64,000 nucleotides of DNA from Desmodesmus armatus (taxonomy: Eukaryota > Chlorophyta > Chlorophyceae > Sphaeropleales > Scenedesmaceae), in contig VIIQ02000084.1 in NCBI GenBank assembly GCA_007449985.2, forward strand, positions 1 through 64,000. The letters run 5' to 3'. The notes below the pieces were generated by a model. The model did no database searches and had not been told where the DNA came from. It saw only the letters and a list, made by a program, of their open reading frames with translations. The position numbers and the translations under genes were made by a program. Numbering within the stretch: position 1 is the stretch's first letter; each line of letters starts with the position of its first letter. Positions 57,801-64,000 of this stretch are shown one piece after another.

Positions 57801-60800
57801 GTGCCGGACGGCAGGTAACTATGCACCTACCACATTGACCAGCAGGCATCAACGTTGCCCCAGATGCCACAGTACAAAGCTATAGTGACCTAATGCTTCA
57901 TGTATGAGCGAACAGGGCTGGTCGCTGGAGCGGTTTTTGCAACATGCACTTGCAGCTCTCCCCCCCTTCCTTGCCTCTCTTTCCCCTGTCCTTGCCTCTC
58001 TTTCCCCTGTCATTGCAACCTCACTTCACCCCTCCCCCAATCGCCCACCCACAGGTCCCATATCCCCTGAGGTTCTGTCTCAGGACACCCCCGCCGGCCC
58101 GGCGGCCACGGTGGCCCTCAGTGACCTCGAGAAGGAGGCACTGGCAGAGCCCTCAACAGCAGACCTGGTAGCAGCATCTTACGTGTTACATGGATATATA
58201 TCTTTTTATTCACGAGCACTCGTCATTTGGCCCCTCCACAACAGCTCTCCCTCCTGCCCCCGCCCCCTGCACACCCTTTTTCTCTCCCACAGGTGCTGTG
58301 CCCCCTGAGGTTCTGTCCCAGGACACCCCAGCCGGTGTGGCCCTCAGTGACCTTGAGAAGGAGGCCCTGGCAGAGCCCTCAACAGCAGACCTGGTAGCAT
58401 CAGCAACAGGTGCCTCTCCCCCCTCTGACGACACACCCACACCCACAGAAGACACACCCACAGACAAAGCAGCAGCAGCAACAGCAGCAGATGAGGATAC
58501 TAGCCCCACCTCAGCAGCACCAACAGCAGCCACCGGTGTGCAGCTGCTGCCAGACACTGAAACCAACCAGCTGGCCAAGGGCGGCACTGCTGCCGCCGAC
58601 AGCAGCGGCAGCAGTGGCGTCACTAGTGACACCACCAGCAGCGGCAGCAGTGGCCAGGGCGCCAAGGGCGCGTCCGCCGGCGCTGCTGCTGCTGACGCAT
58701 CCGGCAACGACAGCAGCCTGCCTACCCCAGCAGCAGCTAGGAAGATGGCCGGAGGAGAGGAGACTATGTCACCAGCAGCAGCAGCAGTAGACGAGGGCCG
58801 CGCTAAGGCTGCTGCTGCTGCTGAGCTGCCCGAGCAAGGTGGGGAGGGGCCATCCATAACCCCGGCTGACTTTGCAGCTACCGGGCTGGCAGCATTAGAA
58901 GCAGAGGCTGATGCTGCTGCTGCTGCTAAGAGGGGTAGGGGTGGCAGCAGCGGCAGCAGCGGCGGCAGCGGGGGTGGGGGTGTGGACCGGATGTCGTCTG
59001 TTATGACCGACAGGACGGACAGTGGGTGGTATGACCGCAGCTACAGCAGCATGCTGCCTAGCAGCACTGTGGAGCTGGCGGGGATGGATCAGGCACCAGG
59101 TGGGGAAGGAGGGTAGATACGAGGGGGGAGGCAGGGTAGGCAGGAGGGGGAAGGGAGGGTACTCAAGAGGGGGGACTCCGGGAAGGTAAAGTTGGGAGCC
59201 CCCCCCCCCCCCCCCCCCCGGGGGTAGTTAAGTAGGGTGGAGTAAGGATGGAGCGGCTGGGTGGCTATGCTTACGCAGGCAAGGAGGGGAGGTAGAAAGG
59301 GGGAGGGGTCACGCTGCCCCCTACCTGCGCAGAAAGGAGGGTGTTAGGTCTGGTCGTTTGCTGCTGGCTGGTCTGCCTCTCAAACCAGGTCAATGATTGT
59401 GGCAGTGATAAGGTGTTGTTAGCACTAAGCTATAAGTCTTGAGTGTTTTATCTCTGTCCTGTTCTGTGGTGACAACACTGCTGGGTGCATTCAGTGGCTA
59501 TATAGCCTAAAGGGCCTTGATTCAGGCCTTGTGGCAACATCCAAGATGCTCAGCACTTACCCAGTTAGCTGGGGTTGGGATACTATCCCAGGCAGCCAGG
59601 TTGAATTTCTGGGGGTGGTGTGAATGCAGATGCAGGTCATTCTGAGCCTGCAGAGGGGTTTGACGTTCTGCATTTGAAAATCAGCTGCTGTTTTCATACA
59701 TTTCAAACCTGGCAGCTCCGAAACGGTTTCCAGGACAATCAAGTTGGTATGGATGGTTTACTTTGGGCAGGAGTTTTGTTTATTTGAGGCAGGGGTGAAC
59801 AATTGATGAACGATGCCACATCAATCGTGCAATCAACAACAATCGTGCCGCAGCCCAGACTCGCGACTGGTGTTGTTAGACAGAGGGCGGCACAGAAATG
59901 TCATGCTTACGGGGCTACGTTCCTCGTTGCATGCATCCCACAGCCGTGCGGGTGGCTACAATGAGGACAGTAGCCACGTCAGCATGTGTTGACTTGCTTG
60001 CTACCTCAGCATGTGTGACGTAAGTGGGCTTGCTGGGCACCCAGTCGTCTGTCGGCTGGTTGTGCATGCATGAGCAGCTTCACTTGAGCGATTGTGCTGT
60101 GCTACACGGCCGTGCATTGCTCGACTGAGCTGTAAATGCATGTGGATCAGCCCGGTGATGTGTGCAAAGTCTTGCTGGGATATGCACCTGAGGGGAATTT
60201 GTTTGGCCTCGGGCATACTCGGTATGTGTGGAAGGGGGGGTTGCCACGCCATGCTGATGTGTAAATTTTCCTTGTGGTCAGCCACTTGACTGAGTTGAGT
60301 TTGTCCATCATGCACAGCATGGTGTTGTCCTCTGGCGTTGTTTGTCTCCACCAGGTCTTTGACCATGTTGAGACTCAACAATGCCCGGAAAGTAGCGCCT
60401 GCTGGTCAGACATGCTAGACCAATGTTGACTTACTAGGCCAGTGGCGAATGGCTTATTTTGTGTGCGTTGCATCATGCCTGTAGTGCATCTGTTACAACT
60501 GTTTGCGGTGCAGTTGGCGAGTCCCCCTTCTTGACTCGCGTTGTGCTACTTCATTTTGCAGAGGCTTCCCAGCCTGGAAGTGAGGGAGGGAGGATGTGGC
60601 CTCTCGGCTTGATTCATGGAGGGTCGGTTCCCACAGCTTCTCTAGTTGTTTTTGGATTGTTACTTTGCAACATAGTCTGTCTCACCTTCAACGCTGAAGG
60701 TGTAGCATGCGTTCATTGATTGAGCGCCCCCCCCCCCCCCCCCCCCGGGCCTCTCATATTTCCATCTGCACTCATCTTCGCCATTTACTGTGCCAATCAT

Positions 60801-62338
60801 TTTCCCACCGGTGGTCAATCTACTTACGTGTTTCTACCCCATGCTCTCCACCTGCATGATTGTAGCTTGCAACAGCGGCTTGGATGTCCTGCAAGCACAG
60901 TATGGCTGGCAGTACTTTCAAGCATGGCTCTGGCAAGCTTGATTCAGTGTGAGGGTGATTTGTTTTTTTTTGGGCTGATTGATGCCATGCCATGGCAAGG
61001 AAGATGCATCCCCCCTCTTTCTACACCCCGCCCCCCTCCCCTGCACAAATTGGCATGACAGCTGTCAGGTGTTGGCTGTGCTTCTCGGAGTGCTGGGTGA
61101 TCTTGTGCAGCAAGCTTGCAAGATGCATCTCTGGATCATATGATCCAGCAATCCAAGGAGTACTTGAACTCGAAGCTGCCAGCTGGCAGCTTGCGACCCC
61201 TCTCCAGCACGGTTGCCTGCCAGGTAACAGGGAGCTGAGCTCCCCCCCCCCCGCCCCCCTTTACACTATAGAGCCTTGAGTGAGGGGACTGAACGTAATT
61301 TTCCCTCACTCATACTGCCTGCATTGCCACATCTCTTTTCAGTGCATGAATGCTTACCGCATGCCATGCTAGTAGACATGCTTACCAACTTGGCCTCTTT
61401 CACCGTCACCACCACACCTCGTCCCCCCCCCCCCTTGTTCCCCCACAGCCATGGAGCCTCTGAGTGAGAAGAGTGAGGAGCCATTCAGTGAGGATGGTGA
61501 CGCTGCCCGGCGCAAGAGTGAGGACAGCACACAGCCACAGAGTGAGAGCAACGTGAGCAAGACAGTGTCCCCAGTCCAGCGCTCCCCACAGAGTGAGAGC
61601 AAGGATTCCGCATCTGCTGAGTCAGCATCTGCTGAGTCAGCAGATTCCCCACCCCAGCACTATGGAGCCCTGGCTCAGGCTCCTGCAGTGTCAGATGATC
61701 CAGCAGCAGTACCTGCCGGCACTAGTGACACAGCAGCAGCAGGGGGTAGCGACACAGCAGCAGCAGCAGCAGCAGCATCAGCAGCAGGAGGCAGTGGGGA
61801 GAGGGTGTTTGCAGGGCAGGGCAGTGGGAAGGAGAGCGGCAGGGGAGGGGTGATCGTCTCGGCAGCAGACCTGTCAGATGATGCATCGATTCAGGTTTTG
61901 GGGGATGAGGAGATTCAGGACATTCTGGGGCAGGGTGGGCAGGAGGGAGGGGAGGGTGGGGAGTCTTCAGCAGCAGGTGGGGGTGGGGAGGGTGCCCCTG
62001 CCAGCGGTGCAGATGTATCTGCTGCTGCTGATGCAAGTAAGGGGCTGCTATCCTCAGAGGCAACACCAGCAGCAGGGGAGGCGACAGCAGCATCAGCAGT
62101 AGCACCCTACATGCCTGCAGCAGCAGATGCACCAGCAGGAGAGGCAACAGAGGGAGGTGACAGCAGCAGCATTGGTGGGGGTGAGGATGGTCGTAAGGCT
62201 GCCGCTGTGGATGCCCTGCCCTTCCCCCTCAAGGTGTTTGACAATGCTGCCAAGTCTGTGATTGATACTGTGGCCGACGCAGCGGAGGCTGTGAAGGACA
62301 CCCTGCTGGGCCCTGACATCGACATATCCGGCAACTAG
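51814..62338 (+). CDS. Long acidic, intrinsically disordered Ala/Ser/Gly-rich protein
   Basis: Five exons join in phase: 51814-52045, 52522-52613, 53159-53228, 58293-59099 and 61449-62338, giving about 696 residues. I do not recognise a family. Almost all of it is low complexity, with Asp/Glu/Ser/Thr/Pro in the first third and poly-Ala, Gly and Ser later. There are short ordered islands: SYKSKLMAPSDHDDL, GFIPVGKHAQQ, PEVLSQDTPAG...LSDLEKEALAEP, MSSVMTDRTDSGWYDRSYSS and DDASIQVLGDEEIQDILG. The C-terminus is a likely amphipathic helix (FPLKVFDNAAKSVIDTVADA, then AEAVKDTLLGPDI), somewhat like LEA or lipid-surface helices. I favour one gene over two because the 59099 donor and 61449 acceptor agree in phase. 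The rival reading ends at the TAG at 59116 and starts a second gene at the ATG at 61451. Introns of 5.1 and 2.3 kb carry satellites and homopolymers. Confidence 0.65.
53362..53432 (+). repeat. Copy of exon 3's 3' end
   Basis: About 200 bp after exon 3, its last codons and donor recur: GATDNMEAGAG plus GTGGGTGGG, against GKDTGNMDAGAG plus GTGGGTGGG in the exon. The copy's own reading frame would not fit the exon 3 phase from its nearest acceptor. Confidence 0.7.
56730..57790. repeat. 168-bp satellite array in an intron, about 6 units
   Basis: The anchor CACAAGC(A/T)GTG(T/G)ATGTG falls at 56896, 57063, 57233, 57398, 57567 and 57743, a period of 165-176 bp. Two unit types alternate at first. 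Type A has AATCAAAATGGCGCA (56857, 57201) and type B has CACCTAAAACCACAGC (57030, 57368), followed by two more B-like units. A decayed half unit precedes the array. Confidence 0.9.
58055..58167 (+). repeat. Tandem duplicate of the start of exon 4 (possible alternative exon)
   Basis: The segment after the acceptor at 58054 reads PISPEVLSQDTPAG...ATVALSDLEKEALAEPSTADL. The real exon at 58293 starts AVPPEVLSQDTPAGVALSDL and continues the same way. Both have good acceptors in the same phase, but splicing one to the other would break the frame. They therefore look mutually exclusive, or the first is a decoy. Confidence 0.75.
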
Positions 62339-62426
62339 AGGGTGATGGGGTTGTTGAACAGGTGTGAGAAACTGTGAGGGTGTTGGGTGGTACTACCGCA
62401 GGTAGTGTGGGCGTGATGGGGCAGGA

Positions 62427-62990
62427 AGCACACACTGCTGGGCCCTGACATTGAGGTGTAAGGGGTGTGTTTGTAAGGGTGTTGAGCAGGTGTGAAATCG
62501 AGTAAGGGTGTTGGGTGACAGGCTGATGCAGCAGAGGCAGTGAAGGACACACTGCTGGGCCCCGACATCGAGGTGTAAGGGACTAGGCGCAACCCACCCC
62601 TCACACCTGAGGGATTTGCTCAGCAGGTGTGAGATAGAGTGAGGGTGGTGGATGATAGAGTGTACTTAGGCTGACTCTGCAAAGGCTGTCATTGTAGTTT
62701 GAGGGGTTGGTTCAGCGGTTGTTGAGCAGGTGTGACAAGCTAAGAGCGTGTGTGGTGATGGAGTACACTCAGGTTTGATACTTGGGGCTACCCAGGCTGT
62801 CAAGGACACTCTGCTGGGCCCTGACATTGAGGTGTGAGGAGCTTTTGCCAAAAAAAGTTTGCTTTCTGCGGCAGGTGTTGAGGGCGTGTGAGGGTGTTTG
62901 GTGGTGGTGAAGTGTATTCAGAATGCTGGGCATGATGGTTGTGGCTGCAGAGGCTGATGGCACGCTGCTGGGCCGAGACATCGAGGTGTA
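62427..62990 (+). repeat. Four copies of the gene's last codons downstream of the stop
   Basis: The C-terminal coding end (AEAVKDTLLGPDI) recurs at about 62427-62460, 62521-62578, 62790-62838 and 62948-62992. In these the reading goes on to GPDIEV or RDIEV and a stop. In three the stop forms GTGTAAGG, so the stop codon overlaps a TGTAA poly(A) motif. Confidence 0.82.
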
Positions 62991-62992
62991 AG

Positions 62993-64000
62993 GGGCTGGT
63001 TTATTCTCCCTTTGGTGTATGGTCAACAGTGTGTTTGCATAAGGTGTGAGGAGGTGTGCGGCTGTGCAAGGGTGTTGGTCATGTTTGTTGAGAAAGATGA
63101 GAATGATGTGATAGAGGTGTGAGGGTGTGGTGTGTGGAGTGATGCTGGGCGTGTACATTCAACGTAGTTCAGTGGCATTGCTTGCCAGCATGGCCGACAA
63201 GGGGCCCCCTTGTGCCATGAAGGTTGTGAGGTGTGTACCGGGGTGTTGGTGGCTGCCTCTCTGGGCAGGGCTTGGAGCAATTGCAATGTGAGCCAAGTGA
63301 TTGTGTGTTCCTTGTTTGTATTCCAATGCACCTGGTGCAGTTGATGGACAAGGGCGGCCGTTACTCCCGGAGTCACGAGGTGACCTCGTGTGCTGTCATA
63401 AGCTGTTTGTTCCAATCAGCCTGGTCAGCCCAACATATTGCTGGCTCTGCTTGGTCCGAACTTGGCTGAGTGTCATTTTGTGAATGTGATCCCTAATTCA
63501 GCCAAGTTTACCTCGTGTATGGCTTGTCAGGTGGCTTGGTGTGGTGACAAGTCGCCAGCGTCCAAAGTATGTCCACTGCTGGTGTCGCAGCCTGCTGCTG
63601 CGACGTCCACAAGATGGAAGTTTTCATATTTTCATCGTGTATGGCTTGTCAGGTGGGTTGTTGTGGTTGCAGTGTCCACTGCTGCTGCTGCTGCTGCAGC
63701 GTTTTGCTCCGGCATCCACTTTATGGAGCAGTGCACTTAAATGGGGCTGTATTTTGTCCCCTCTGGTAAAACAAGAATTGGGGTATGGGTTTCCTGCTCA
63801 ATTGTATGATGAGCCAAGTGCCGTTGTGATTGCTTGAAGGGCTGCATGGTGTTGGTCCGCTTGGCTTGTTGGGATGCTGTGTGGAGTGATGTTGTGCCTG
63901 TGCGCACCCTTTTGGTACAGTTGAGGTACCCCTCTGTGCAAGTTTGGGGTGTGTGGCTGTGTATGCAAATGTGGTATTCACAAACGCAAGCACGTGCAGT
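62993..64000. other. No gene recognised
   Basis: This is 3' flank of the preceding gene followed by unassigned DNA. A short imperfect direct repeat (CGTGTATGGCTTGTCAGGTGG) is visible at about 63513 and 63638. Open frames are short and without motifs. Confidence 0.4.

Overview
The window reads as nuclear DNA of a green alga. Genes have many short exons with GT(A/G)AG donors and CTGCAG-type acceptors. Proteins are rich in Ala, Gln, Ser and Gly, TGTAA poly(A) signals occur, and the introns carry CAG/CTG repeats, long poly(G)/poly(C) tracts and tandem repeats. A mitochondrial-type class I release factor with a rebuilt stop-codon reading motif would fit a chlorophycean alga of the Sphaeropleales/Scenedesmaceae, where UAG and UCA are reassigned in mitochondria. 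That placement is an inference. All gene models were assembled by hand from reading frames, splice sites and intron phase, with no database search.

Layout. 0.9-7.0 kb (+): a KDZ-family (Kyakuja/Dileera/Zisupton) DNA transposase gene, nearly intact, with one frameshift. 7.7-9.6 kb: 3.5 copies of a 555-bp tandem repeat. 10.5-13.4 kb (-): an Ala-rich protein with a RanBP2-type zinc finger. 13.4-19.9 kb: no convincing protein gene, but a type I hammerhead ribozyme lies at 16.76-16.83 kb, fused to a tRNA-like pol III promoter (a SINE/retrozyme-like head). 19.9-21.4 kb (-): a small Gln/Ala-rich protein. 25.2-30.8 kb (-): a mitochondrial RF1-like release factor with eight exons. 32.0-34.0 kb (-): phosphatidylinositol synthase. 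34.6-42.9 kb (+): a BTB/POZ-BACK-MATH-like protein whose last intron holds two near-identical 689-bp TIR elements. 45.2-47.7 kb (-): a wrecked Ty3/gypsy element with an embedded PHD finger. 48.3-49.4 kb (-): a Cys-rich repeat gene with a frameshift and a stop. 51.8-62.3 kb (+): a long acidic, disordered protein of about 696 residues, with a 168-bp satellite in one intron.

Two themes deserve attention. First, the RF1-like protein keeps the GGQ catalytic loop but has lost every decoding residue of canonical RF1 (PxT becomes PGN, and the flanking Gln and His are replaced). Second, at least six independent genes show the same oddity: the edge of an exon plus its splice site is tandemly duplicated into the neighbouring intron or coding sequence. 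This leaves decoy or alternative exon ends, one of which differs from its parent only at silent sites.
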